A program made the translations under genes and the position numbers. This document shows, one piece after another, positions 25,622-36,628 of a DNA stretch of 64,000 nt (its first letter is position 1; each line of letters opens with the position of its first letter). The notes under the pieces are model-generated. The model was given only the letters and a program-made list of their open reading frames with translations, searched no databases and was not told the origin of the DNA. The stretch spans positions 3,351,131 through 3,415,130 of the forward strand of contig CM026424.1 in NCBI GenBank assembly GCA_014871385.1, in the 5' to 3' direction. Origin of the DNA: Ceratodon purpureus (lineage: Eukaryota; Streptophyta; Bryopsida; Pseudoditrichales; Ditrichaceae).

Positions 25622-27297
25622 ATTTTTCTTAACATTCTTCTTCATTGAAGCAATATACTAAGATTGGTTGATGTGCAAAGTGATTACATCTCCTCATCTT
25701 ATAGGCAACTTACCACCATCATTTGGAAATTTGACTAATTTAGCATCATTGTAAGTAAATTTCTTTTAAATATTCTCCTTCACAATGCCATTGATTATTT
25801 GTTGAATTTATCATCATCAATCAATTTCTTAGTGACTTAATCATTGAATGATCATCAATTTTATACTAACATCAAGTTGCCATTGATTTCTTACAAAGCA
25901 AAAATAATTCTTTGTTCTTTTGTAGAACCATAGGAGGGGCTCAAAATTTAACTGGTCCACTTCCTAACTTCACCAAATTAAGAAGCTTAAATTCAATGTA
26001 AGCTTAGTTTTCTCTTCATATACACTTTTTTGGGGTTCTTTTTAAAAATTGATTTAAACCATGTCTTTATTTTAAATAACTAAATTTATTTTAATAAAAT
26101 TTAATAAAAAATCAAACTATATAGTTTTTACCTACTTGTTTTATTAGAAGCTGATAACTTTTTTGGCTATTTCCCAAAATGCTCATGGTATTTGAATTGT
26201 GTTTCAGGTTTTATGGAATTATATTATCGTTCTCCTAATATTTAGAATCTAGAAAATTTCATATTCTAAATGTGACTTAATATCTTTTATTCCAGAAAAT
26301 TTGGAGGCAATAGTTTGAATGGATCAATACCTGTATCAATCACATCATCAGAAGCTCTTCATTATCTGTAAATTCTTACACCATCTCAATTGATAGTTGT
26401 ATTTACATAATTACTTCACCAACAGATTTGTAATTCTTTCATTACGTGGCAAAGACTAACTTTACTGTTTTAAATTATTCAAACTACCTTCTTTGTCAAT
26501 ATCATTAACATCTTACTTATAAATATTTGTTGCATATTTGCAGAGACTTGAGTAGAAACAAATTTACTGGAGAAATTCCTGGAGATTTTTTGTCCAAGAC
26601 CATGGGTTTGCAAACATTAAATGCATCTCAAAACTTACTGTTTGGTGTTTTGAACCAAACAATGTTTCAGTTCCAATCCTCTTTAATTGAACTGTAAGTG
26701 TAACATTTGCCCAAGTTCTCAATTTCAGTCCTTCGTCTTTGGAGAACACACTTATAAATGTATCTTGTAATTACTAGCCACAAATAATTTGTTAATAATT
26801 GTCAATGTATTCTTTTATTTCCTGTAAATATTGTGAGCTTAGGTGACTCGTTGAATTATTATGCTGTAATTCAATAAGTTAGTAATTAATTTGTTATGTT
26901 GCATGATTTGATAGAGTTTAAAAAAACAAATGTTTGTCCAAAAATCAATTCAGTGGAACTCTTCCGAATCTAACTCCTCCTTCCTTATATTACTTGTAGG
27001 CCACTTTTCACCAATTTAATCTTCTTTTTTTAATTTTTAAAATATTTTTAATTTGTACTGCTTATTTATTCCTAACATTATTTTAGAAACTGTTTCAAAT
27101 TTTTTTATGTCTTTGATATTGTTTTGGAGCTTGATGCAGAGATGTTTCTAACAATAATTTCAAAGGATATTTTCCCAATATGAGTTTGTTACAAAACATT
27201 CAATACTTGTAAGTATTCTTGATAATAACATCAATTTTTCAAATGAAAAAATTCAAATTAACCTCCAATGTAAATGCCATGATATTAATCTTTTTCA
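25622..27297 (+). pseudogene. LRR exon array, copy B (truncated)
   Basis: This is a direct repeat of copy A displaced by 2784 bp, covering the LRR exons up to NNFKGYFPNMSLLQN. It then breaks off at 27297, inside the next intron, and the sequence turns back on itself (see the fold-back at 27222-27320). Sequence identity to copy A is almost complete, so the duplication is recent. Confidence 0.75.
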
Positions 27298-27866
27298 TTT
27301 GAAAAATTGATGTTATTATTGAACGGAAAATCATACTCCAAAGAACTTCAGTCCTTCGTATTTTTCCTGGTTCACTGGGAAAATCAACTCAAGAAGTAAA
27401 TATCCATTTAAAATTTAACAAATTCAATTCAAAAAATCCATCAACAGATGATACTAACTATTCGATAGTCCATGAAACAAAAGCAGAATCTTATGATTTT
27501 TCAATGGTCTAAACAAAAATAAAAAATAAAAAATAAATCATGCAATAGATCAAATTTCCAGAATGTGAGTAATCCGGTCATCAACAGTTGTTATGATTTC
27601 GGAGTATACTAGGGAACGGCCTTTCTTTATAAATCTACTATGTTAAACATATAATGAAGGTTCATATAATATAAGAGTTTACATTCATTGAAGTAAAAAA
27701 ATATTCAAAATGTTTAAAGAATAATCTAGGTAAAAGAAAAATACCATTATGCATATGAAATGGAATGTTCATAGTCCACATACAAATCCAAAATCATATA
27801 ATGAAAACGATATATTCAACATTGTGCATTTCTCTATACACAAAGAAAAGTGATAAGATATAAAAT
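27298..27866. other. Junction and 3' flank of the first dioxygenase gene
   Basis: The first about 20 bases are an inverted copy of 27222-27247. The remainder is AT-rich and probably contains the 3' untranslated region of the minus-strand gene ending at 27867. Confidence 0.4.
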
Positions 27867-29357
27867 CTATGCAGCACCATAAAATCTCTCAGAATCTAGC
27901 CAACTCTTAGTCATACGGTCATTAATACCGTCATGGAGTTTCTGCTGCAATAGATGGTAACCCTGGAAAAATGTACAACTCTGAAACAAAGCAATGCCCA
28001 ATTGTCCGGTTGATCCACTAGTCTTCGAGCAATGAACTATCTCATTGCTTTTGCAAAGAAGAATATCTCCGATAGCAGGCTCAAAATAGTAACCAAGAGC
28101 TGGAAAATAAAACCTCGTTTCATTTCCAGCATCATCTTGAGTACCTACATTCAAAAAATAAAATTATAATTAAATTAAAAAACATAAAAACAAATAAAGA
28201 TAATAAAGACATAATGTAAAGTTTGAAGAATTATAGAATACTTACCATTGGCTCCCAACCAAATAAAGAAGCCATAATTCTGATCTCCTTCGTCTGTGTG
28301 GGGATTACAGGAATAATCCTTGGTAACACTGATAGCTGTGAAAGGAGAGTCACCAACTCTACCAATACCAGCTGGTAGATTCTCCTTGGCCCAAATCATC
28401 TCCAACTGCTCCAAGACTAGAGGAAATAGGGACCTCAAATGGTGGTAAAGCATAGAAGCTAACTTATCACCATAAGAGTAGCAGAGAGGATCATCCTGCT
28501 TAAACCTACAAAAATATGTACAAAAAAATAGATTTATGTAAAAGTAATTATAAAGACTTAAACTATAGATAGACAAAACAAAATGTTAAAAAATATACAT
28601 AAAAGTAATCTTTGTTTGATAAAACTTACCTTCCAATATAACCTTGACCATGGCGGAAACCGGAGCACATCATTTTAGTTCCACCTTTTATCCCTTCTTT
28701 CTTATCATCATTCCTCACACGATTACCTTTTTTCGCAAGGTATGATGCCAAGGTAGTCATCTCCTTAACATCACTCTCATTGAATTCTCCATTCACAATT
28801 TGAAGAAGAAATTCATTTCCACCATTAGAAAGAATAGTGGTCGGCCCTGTAAGCTTCTGAAAATCTGGAATCGCTGAAGGTAAATCAAAGTTCTTCCAGA
28901 ACTTCTTAGTCTGCTTTCCCCCTTGATTGCCATGAATAATCTTCGGTACCTGAGAACCCCTGTAACCTAATGGAGATGGAGGAGGATAGAAAGGTTGAAC
29001 AGTAGAAAAGTGTTTTTTGAACACGTGATTCTCAAGCTCTTCATAACTTGCTGGTAAATTCCCCCTTTGACAACTCTCCTTGTCACATCTGAAACTCTTT
29101 CTCCCTTCCATCCAACTGAGACCCTGTTTCAATAGAAAAGGATAGAATAGCTCCAACTTCTCCATGTTCTTATGAATTCTCCCCTTGAAGTGTTCTTCAA
29201 GTCCTTGGCGAGCCACTGTTTTCGAACATGCGGAACAGAAGAAATCTTCATCTTCCTCCAATGTGAAATCTTGACCACTTGGTAAGGTAACATTCTCCCG
29301 AGGCCGTTTTGATGGTCGTTTAGTTGGTCTTCTATTTCCTCTTTTGTGGTCTGCCAT
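27867..29357 (-). CDS. Zinc-finger TET/JBP-like 2OG-Fe(II) dioxygenase, gene 1
   Basis: Exons 29357-28630, 28505-28246 and 28144-27867 join in phase with consensus splice sites and give 421 residues with no break. The N-terminus is basic. A U1/matrin-type zinc finger follows (C41, C44, H56, H62), then a second Cys2His2-like cluster (C91, C96, H111, H116). Residues about 237-380 look like the double-stranded beta-helix dioxygenase fold: an HxD iron motif at H312/D314 (NPHTDEGD), a predicted strand GFFIWLGANG, FYFPALGYYFEPAIGDILL, and a distal iron ligand H367 in EIVHCS followed by GQLGIALF. This order matches TET/JBP enzymes, which oxidise thymine or 5-methylcytosine in DNA. The usual 2OG-binding basic residue after the distal His is not obvious. 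Four tandem repeats lie just upstream. DNA as substrate is inferred from family and zinc fingers; other 2OG oxygenases remain possible. Confidence 0.75.
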
Positions 29358-29465
29358 CCTGTATAAAAACAAATTTAAAATTTCATAAAAATAAAAAATC
29401 ATATTAAAAAAAGGGAACATCTACTATATACATTTAGTTAAATTTTTATTAGATTTTTATATTAA

Positions 29466-29811
29466 AGAGAACATCAGAAATCCGGAAAATCAACCCTTTC
29501 GAGAAGATAATCCACCAAACGAGTTCTCAAAAAAAATTTAAATTAATATTTTTCATGATTTAAAGAAGAACATCAGGAATCCAACTTATTAACCTTTTGG
29601 GAAAATAAGCCACCAACCGAGTTCTTCATATTATTTTAGATTTTATTAAATAGGGAATTAAATTGAACGTCAGCAATCCGAAGAGTTAACCCTTTCGGGA
29701 AAACAATCCACCATGCGAGTTCTATAAAATTAAAATAATTATTTAAATTATTTAGAGGACATCAGGAATCCGGCTTATCAACTTTAGGAAGATAAACCAC
29801 CAACCGAGTCC
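29466..29811. repeat. Four tandem repeats upstream of dioxygenase gene 1
   Basis: Four copies of a roughly 60-base core lie at 29466-29528, 29563-29626, 29664-29722 and 29755-29811, spaced 91-101 bases apart. Each starts near catcaggaatcc and ends near ccaccaaccgagtt. They lie 110-450 bases upstream of the minus-strand ATG, so they could be promoter or leader elements. Confidence 0.75.
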
Positions 29812-30154
29812 CCTCTGGATTTTTATAAATTACAATGTTTATAATAAAACAAAAATTACATTTACATTGTACTAAAGAACTCACTACATTCACATTCACA
29901 TTTACATTCACATTTACATTTACATAAATGAAATAGTGGTTAACAACTCCAAAACAAAACTTACAAATGCAATGATATTCAACACATAGTCCACTCATAC
30001 AATTCATTCCACTATGCAACACAACTTTCACAAGCATAGGCAGCTATATAAATGCCGGCAACTGCCCATGCCGTAACTAAATCATAAACACGCTGCACGG
30101 TTGATCGTGAATCTAATCTAGGTGCTGATCGAAGTCCCATGCTAGTTACTTACG
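29812..30154. other. AT-rich spacer with a hexamer-type microsatellite
   Basis: 29885-29927 is an acattc/acattt microsatellite. No gene is seen. Confidence 0.5.
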
Positions 30155-30785
30155 GGGCCGGAGCAGCAGGTGTTGCTGGAGCAAGGCTTGGAGCGGGTGC
30201 TGCAGGAGTCTCAGCTACAGGAGCCTGAACAACACAATTTAAAACAAATGCACCATAGATAATAAGTTGAGATGGCATGAATAATCCTTGCTGAAACTGG
30301 AATGATGAAAGGCCTGTAGTAGGAGAAGAATAAGTACGGTAGAACCTTACACCAAAAATGGATGTCTCAAGGTAGCCGGGCGTGATGATATTCCAAACAT
30401 ATGGTATGAACCTGCAGACAACGTCCAAAAGAACTGAGCAGCGACTCCAAACGTAATGACAGACGAATTTTCAAAGGATGCTTGCTCGAAATAAACATGT
30501 TAAATTGCAGCTTCCTGTGTCGAAAATTTCTAACATCTCTCATTTCTCGCTCACCAGATGAACATAAACAAAAGCAGAACAAGATGACAAACTATAAAAC
30601 CGAATGCTCTCACATAAACGATCAACTCATAAATGATTTTGAATTGGAGAGCTCACCTTCCAGGTATCAGAGAGAAAGTGCCAGAGATAGCATTCGGGAA
30701 GAAGGCATTGGCGACATAGCCCGTGACAAGAACTGCAGCTAGCCCTTTCGAAAGCCGGGTGAAGCCCGAGAAAAGGCCCCCAGTC
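30155..30785 (-). pseudogene. Fragment of a TMEM115/rhomboid-related (RBL19-like) gene plus an Ala/Pro-rich exon
   Basis: On the minus strand, 30785-30657 encodes GLFSGFTRLSKGLAAVLV followed by TGYVANAFFPNAISGTFSLIPG. After an intron, 30411-30351 encodes FIPYVWNIITPGYLETSIFG. Together they match the start of the TMEM115-like, rhomboid-related membrane protein of plants (Arabidopsis RBL19 type), with a plausible splice phase. A further exon-like segment (about 30225-30155) encodes an Ala/Pro-rich stretch (PAAPAPSLAPATPAAPAP) that does not belong to that family. The rest of the gene is missing. This looks like captured exons rather than a working gene. Confidence 0.6.
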
Positions 30786-32505
30786 TGCACAAAAAACCAC
30801 TCATGAGCCATCAAATTAAAACCACAATCCACAACAAAAAAACAAAAAACCCAAACTCTCTAAGGGAGCAAACAGACCATGGATAGAACACAATAATTGG
30901 AAAACTTATCCAAAGCACTCTTCCCAACAAGGCAAAGAGTCTCAGCAGTGCAAATTCTCCTCACAACTTGACAGCGACCTTAGCAGCGAAGGACTCGAGC
31001 TGCTTCTCACATTCCTTTTGGATCTCGATCGTATTCCGGTTTCAGAGCTGATCGGTTCTAAGGCATAAGGACATCATGATCCCCGAGTCTGTCACGATGA
31101 TCCTCTGCGGCCGCTTGATTATGCGCATCCAGCCTAATCATGTTCAAACATGCAGCTGGGTAAAGTCAGTTTTAAGGTGCAAGATGAAGTTAGAAGCAAG
31201 GAAACGCATCCATAGCTACTACATGAGCTACACACTCAACAGTCTAATGTCGCCCTTCTAATCCCATCCTATGGATCATCCCTACTTAAGTGAGCTTGGG
31301 TACTAAGAAGACTTCACTGCTAATCCTCTGTATCACTGTGCAAGAGGCACTAACTGAAGACATTGAAAGTCTATCAATATCACTTTTCAAACTCAGAAGA
31401 AGCTCATGCAACAATCACTTCCAGTGGATGTCACAGTAGGGGCACCACATCCTTAGAAGCTTGAAGCATGGTATAAAGTTTTGATGAAGAATGGTCTTGC
31501 ATGAATCAGAACTATTTTCTCCTACTTTGAAGGAAGAAAGATGAGTGAGGTGGCAAGTTGTGAGCAATTGCCACCACTCTCGATCCTTGGAAGATTTCCA
31601 CCCCTACACGAAGAACATGGAAATCCTCCAAGAATTGCGAACAATGTGAACTGCTCACAGCTTATCACCCCATACATCTAAAGTAGGAGAAAACGGTGCT
31701 CATTCATGCATACCATGCTCCAACCCCACTTTCTGCCATACTCCATTCTCAAAGCCTACTCAGACACCCCCTTCCAGAAACAAAAACAGCCCAAATATCC
31801 AATGCAGAGTGCAGGGAAAGCTTTCCACAGGCAACTCACCACAAAGTAAGAGCCCCTAATACCGATCGACCAAGAACAGCTGAGCTGACTTTTCCCAACG
31901 CCGGTTCTCACCTCAGCTCAACTCAGCCCAGGGCTGCAACAATCAAGACAAAACACGAACGTCCTCTCTATCTGCGGCCGCTTGATTATGCGCGTCCAGC
32001 CGTATTAGGCTTTGCGTTACTGGAAGTGCTTCGCTTATTCAAATCAGACTCCAAGTCCTTGAAGAATTCGTCTGCAATAAAGGAGAGAGAGAAATATGAA
32101 AATCAGAGGTCAGAATAATGCAACCGTGCCAAAGCTTTCCATCATCAAACACCAGAGGGAAACAGAGAAGTTCGACGCTCTACCAACTGAACCCTGCAAG
32201 TCATTCCACAACTCGCCTGCAACCCACCGGCCCACTCCGTATAAGTCCCCTTTCCTATCTCTACACTTGGTGCATTACCCCTCGGGCCTCTAAATGCTTA
32301 TAAAGCTCATCATTGTATCGGTTCTACACACTAATCCTAAACATTTATTCGCAACTGAGAGCCACAAATACCAACCAACTTCTCACGCAGCCGTCATACT
32401 TGAACTGCAGATTCACTTTGCTATACATCATTGCTCTCCGGTAGGGAGAGCTATGATATTATATGAAGAACACGCAAAGATTGTTTTAAAAGTATCAGCT
32501 GGTGA
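30786..32505. other. Mixed-composition region with hairpin; possibly more captured fragments
   Basis: No complete gene is found. Two similar segments (31107-31138 and 31973-32007) share ctgcggccgcttgattatgc and are 866 bp apart. The minus strand near 31060-30965 reads as a possible short C-terminal exon (IEIQKECEKQLESFAAKVAV, then a stop shortly after) of a gene I do not recognise. The hairpin at 31515-31693 is listed separately. Confidence 0.35.
31515..31693. ncRNA. 179-nt imperfect hairpin, candidate small-RNA precursor or fold-back element
   Basis: The base is a perfect 14-bp stem (31515-31528 with 31680-31693). Pairing resumes inwards, with aagttgtgagcaattg opposite gaactgctcacagctt. The top is a tight stem between 31581-31600 and 31618-31639 that closes on a loop of about 17 bases. 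Size and mismatch pattern fit a plant MIRNA precursor. A small MITE or a young inverted duplication would look similar. The mature sequence was not recognised as a known family. Confidence 0.35.
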
Positions 32506-32859
32506 TTAGGAGCATGAAGGAATGGAGGACAGAAGAACTTCAAGAGCAAACACGGAAAATTCAGAGAGATTGGGCGTTTGAAATGTACTGAATCCGTAAA
32601 ACTCCTCTTTCACTTGTGTAGACTTGCGCCCTGATGAAGAAGCACCCCACTGAAATGGATCCCAATCATCCGCTCGTGTACGACTCCCTGCATCGTACTT
32701 GGACCGGCTCTTGCTGTCAACTAAAGTCTGGTATGCATTCTTAATTTCCAAGAACTTCTCTTGCGCTCCTGGCTGGCCACATGATACAATCGAAAGAAAA
32801 CTGTCAAGCCTTGGTGCATTAACGATGTAAGGAGTGTCCTCACCAGATGAGCCTTTCAT
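32506..32859 (-). pseudogene. Fragment of a DnaJ (J-domain) protein gene
   Basis: The open frame contains AQEKFLEIKNAYQTLVDSKS followed by RSKYDAGSRTRADDWDPFQW. This is the last helix region of a J-domain with its flanking linker, as in plant organellar DnaJ-domain proteins. The HPD-containing first half of the J-domain is absent, so it is a gene fragment. It lies on the same strand as the neighbouring DDB1 and TMEM115-like fragments. Confidence 0.6.
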
Positions 32860-33113
32860 GCGAGTCTCAAATTATACTATGGGCGTCAGTATTAGCAAAA
32901 TGTCTTTCCAGCATTACCATCCCTTAAACCCTAAACCCTAGCCATCAAAACCTGAGTTGTATAAAGTCTCCCTCGGCGGCTTCTAATATACCAAGCAGCG
33001 TCTTCCCTCGCTCACGGATACCGCACTACGTTGTTAGCAGCACTTGTTGGAGGGACTCCTACCACCACACGCCCACTGTTACTCCCCCGCGTCCCTCTCA
33101 CGCTCATTCTAAC

Positions 33114-33476
33114 TTAATGCAACCTAGTCAGCTCCTCTACTCGTTTGCACAGCTCCTCCACAGAGATGTCCAGCGGACTCGCGATCTCTTCCATCTTGTT
33201 CCGGCTCAGGTCCAGGAACGACTCGATCAGGTCCCCGTCCAAAAAGTTGCGCGCGTCCACCGTCTTCCGCTCGTTGCTGAACGACCGCCACTGCTCGTGG
33301 CTCAGCCCGCCCACGCCCTTGATCACCTTCACCAGAGCCTGTTGGAGCTTCTGCAGGAACAGGAACTGCTCCTGGGGCAGCGACGCAATCACCCCTATCA
33401 CGCCGTTCACGGTTACGAACTCATCTCTCCACAACATCACAGCACAACAACACCGAGAACAAGGTCTTCCAACCAT
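33114..33476 (-). pseudogene. C-terminal fragment of DNA damage-binding protein 1 (DDB1)
   Basis: From about 33428 leftwards the frame encodes TVNGVIGVIASLPQEQFLFL, then KVIKGVGGLSHEQWRSF, DARNFLDGDLIESFLDLSRN and a C-terminus ELCKRVEELTRLH before the stop. This is the highly conserved end of DDB1, the adaptor of CUL4 ubiquitin ligases. Only about 105 of roughly 1,090 residues are present. The sequence before about 33428 does not match DDB1, so this is a captured 3' exon or truncated copy rather than a working gene. Confidence 0.85.
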
Positions 33477-33818
33477 AATGGCCGACTGCAGTAAACAGAA
33501 ACCGGAAACAAGACATCGCTAACCTGATGCGCACGGCAGTGGACGTTTGCAAGAGAGTCCCTCTGAAACCTTAAAGACAACAAAGCTTACGCACCACAGC
33601 CCACCGAGGCATACCAAGAAAGAAGTCCCCAGATTCAAACCCACGCTCCCCGCCCTCTTCCCTCGCTCCCCCCCAACTTCCATCCAACGCATTGAACCCC
33701 CCACTCCATCCCTCAGTAGTACTCCGCCGTCAACACTTAATGTAAACTTTCATTATCTCAATAAAGTTGCCAAATTCCATATTTGATATTTGAATTTATT
33801 CCATAAGCACTCATTTAG
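33477..33818. other. Spacer between the DDB1 fragment and minisatellites
   Basis: C-rich sequence around 33650-33720 gives long but low-complexity ORFs on both strands. No gene is supported. Confidence 0.45.
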
Positions 33819-34134
33819 TAAAATCATGAATGGAAGATCAAAAATCATAAATGGAAGATCAAAAATCATAAATGGAAGATTAAAAATCATAAATGGAAGA
33901 TTAAAAATCATAAATGAAAGATTAAAAATCATAAATGGAAAGTCAAAGATCATATATAGATACGAGGTACAAAGACCAAGATATCTTCTTTGAAAATCCA
34001 AAAATGAAAATTAAAGATCCAAAAATGAAAATTGAAGATCCAAAAATGAAAATTAAAGATCCAAAAATGAAAATTAAAGATTCAAAAATGAAAATTGAAG
34101 ATGCAAAAATGATAATTGAAGATCCACAAATGAA
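33819..34134. repeat. Two adjacent 21-bp minisatellites
   Basis: About six 21-bp units like aaaatcataaatggaagat run over 33819-33944. After a short break, six to seven units of a related 21-bp motif (aaaatgaaaattaaagatcc) run over about 33998-34134. ORFs across them (KIINGRS and KMKIKDP repeats) are artefacts of the 21-base period. Confidence 0.85.
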
Positions 34135-34205
34135 TTTATAAAATATATCTTCATGAAATATATATAAGTAACATGAAGTCTTCAAATATATTCATCATAT
34201 ATCAA

Positions 34206-35335
34206 GTCAAACTTCAAAATATGTTTAAGTCTCCAAATAAATTCATAAATAAGTCTGCATCCATCAAAAAAAGATCAAAGGTTAAATACAAACACAAGTT
34301 ATCAAACCTTTGAAATATATTTGAGAAATATATTCATAAGGGAGGAAAATATATCATGAGAGTTATATTTCTCCAAAATATATGAAAAGACAAGTGAGAT
34401 AATATAATTTCAACAAGTCATGTGCTTTATATACTACACGAAAGCAATAAAAGTAGAAAAGTTGTTTTTGAAAGTAAAAGTATACCTCATATTTAGAATT
34501 ATCTTTTGTCATCTATAGACAAATTGTTAAAAGAAAGACAAAAAGTAAAGATTTCACATTCAAAATAAAAATAAAAGATAGTATGTACTAGAGTCAAGGA
34601 ATGAAAATAGGAAATGATGTTTGAAAATATAACTCACCTTATATTTAGAATTCTTTTTTTTTCATGTAGACTCTTTCACATTCAAAATAAAAATAAAAGA
34701 TAGTATGTACTAGAGTCAAGGAATGAAAATAGGAAATGATGTTTGAAAATATAACTCACCTTATATTTAGAATTTTATTTTTTTCATGTAGACTCAAATT
34801 GTTTGAAAATGAAGATTTGAAATATATTTATAAATAAAACATATCAATCTTTAGATATGTCTAAGTCTTCAAATAAATTCACAAATAAGTCTCCTATCAT
34901 CAAATATATTTCAAAGGTTTGATAAAAACACATTTTATCAAACCTTTGAAATATATTTGAGAAATATATTCATAAGGGAGGGAAATATATCATGAGAGTT
35001 ATATTTCTCCAAAATATAAGAAAAGACAAGTGAGATAATATAATTTCAACAAGTCATGTGCTTTATATACTACATGAAAGCAATAAAAATAGAAAAGTTG
35101 TTTTTGAAAGTAAAAGTATACCTCATATTTAGAATTATCTTTTGTCATCTAAAGACAAATTGTTAAAAAAAACAAAAAGTAAAGATTTTGCATTCTTAAT
35201 AAAGAAAAAAGATAGTATGTACTAGGGTCAAGGAATAAAAATAGGAAATGATGTTTGGAAATATAACTCACCTTATATTTAGATTTTTTTTTGTTTCATG
35301 TAGACTCTAATTGTTTGAAAATGAAGATTTGATTT
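34206..35335. repeat. Nested tandem duplication, unit about 637 bp, with inner 121-bp duplication
   Basis: 34206-34850 and 34851-35335 are similar in order and content. Within the first unit, 34552-34673 is repeated directly as 34674-34795. The junction contains a perfect 28-bp inverted repeat (34900-34927 and 34933-34960) with a 5-base loop. It is AT-rich and non-coding. Confidence 0.75.
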
Positions 35336-36628
35336 GAAAAAATAAACTAAAAGTTAGTCAATACTTTTGTGAAGGAATAAATAAATGGATAGATGTTTTT
35401 AAAAGTATATAGCATCTTATATTTAGATTTTTATTTTTTTTTCTTATTTTTTTTTTTTTTCCTGGTGGACGCGAAGTGTTTGAAAACAAAGATTAGTAAA
35501 GATTTGTCTTCAAAAATAAATTTTGGAATTCTGTATTTGAAATTGGAAATCGATATTTGGAATTTGGGATATTGATTTCGGAATTTTATATATACAGTTC
35601 AGAATCACAGTGGATTGGATTTGGAATTTTGGAATTTCCTCATACGAGAGCTTGGGACAAAAAGTTGACGTCCTGTTTAGAAATTATCAATATATGTCAT
35701 CTCAGCGAAAAAAAAATTAAAATGATCTTGCACCGTTCTACTGGCGAGCGTGAAGCGTGGTGGGGTGGGCGTCGAAGGGTGACCTGGAGCCCGGCACAAG
35801 CCCCCGGAGGGTGCCACGACAGCTCAAGATCAAAGCCAACGATCACCAAGCCACCAAGGCTTGAACTGGAAGGAGGGTAGTGCGTGAACGTATATATATC
35901 AGTCAAGGCGGACAATGGCAAACGGTATGGGATAACCAGGACTCTGCCAAGCCAGGGGAGGTTCCTAGTGAGTTGTACTGTTTTCCCGTTTTTGCAATTG
36001 CCCCTGGCTACAGCTGGCTCGCTTTGATAAATAATGTGCAGAAACCAAGATCATTTTAGTTTCAATGCTGGCTGCTGGTGGTCATTTTGCTGGTCTGGTG
36101 TTGAATTCTCAAGACGGTTCTGTTCTCGGTCATTGTCTTCTGAACTAGTAATTTAGAATTCCAGACAAAAGTTATTATTTTCTCTGACTTAACCTTTCCT
36201 AAGTGTTAAGCTTCATGTAATGAATTATTATATGCTTGTGAAATTTTGAAACACTGTTGATTTCCAATTACCTTTTTAAGTTACATTTAGAAAAAATATG
36301 GTGGCATGTTAGATTATAAATGTTTACTTCATTATTACTTTTACTTTTGTTTTAAACAGGGAATTTATTTTATGACCCAAGTTGTTCTCTTGATAGTAAA
36401 AGAAACTATCACTAAAGCAGCTAAAATAAATTTTTTCCACATAATTGTAAAGATTCATGTGCTTAGGGCAAGTTTTACAGATCATGTAACAGAGGGTTTG
36501 AAAGTGGGTTTGAAAGTGAGAATAACAATCTTAAGAAATAACAAAACTAAATAAAAATCAATCCAATTTCAAAGAAACAAATGAACAAATCATTTTCAAA
36601 AATAAATTTTTATTAATTCATTTAAACT
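35336..36628. other. AT-rich spacer with a small GC-rich patch
   Basis: 35740-35880 is a GC-rich island with no coding similarity that I recognise. Otherwise the interval is AT-rich with homopolymer T runs near 35430-35460. Confidence 0.4.

Noticed and set aside
33117-33522. Plus-strand ORFs of 125 codons opposite the DDB1 fragment
   Set aside because: They are antisense shadows of the highly conserved DDB1 coding sequence.
33819-34134. CRISPR-like array
   Set aside because: The units are contiguous without unique spacers and the genome is a plant nucleus, so these are minisatellites.
33790-34185. ORFs with KIINGRS and KMKIKDP repeats as a repetitive protein
   Set aside because: They are produced by 21-bp minisatellites, stay open on both strands, and lack any non-repeat coding context.
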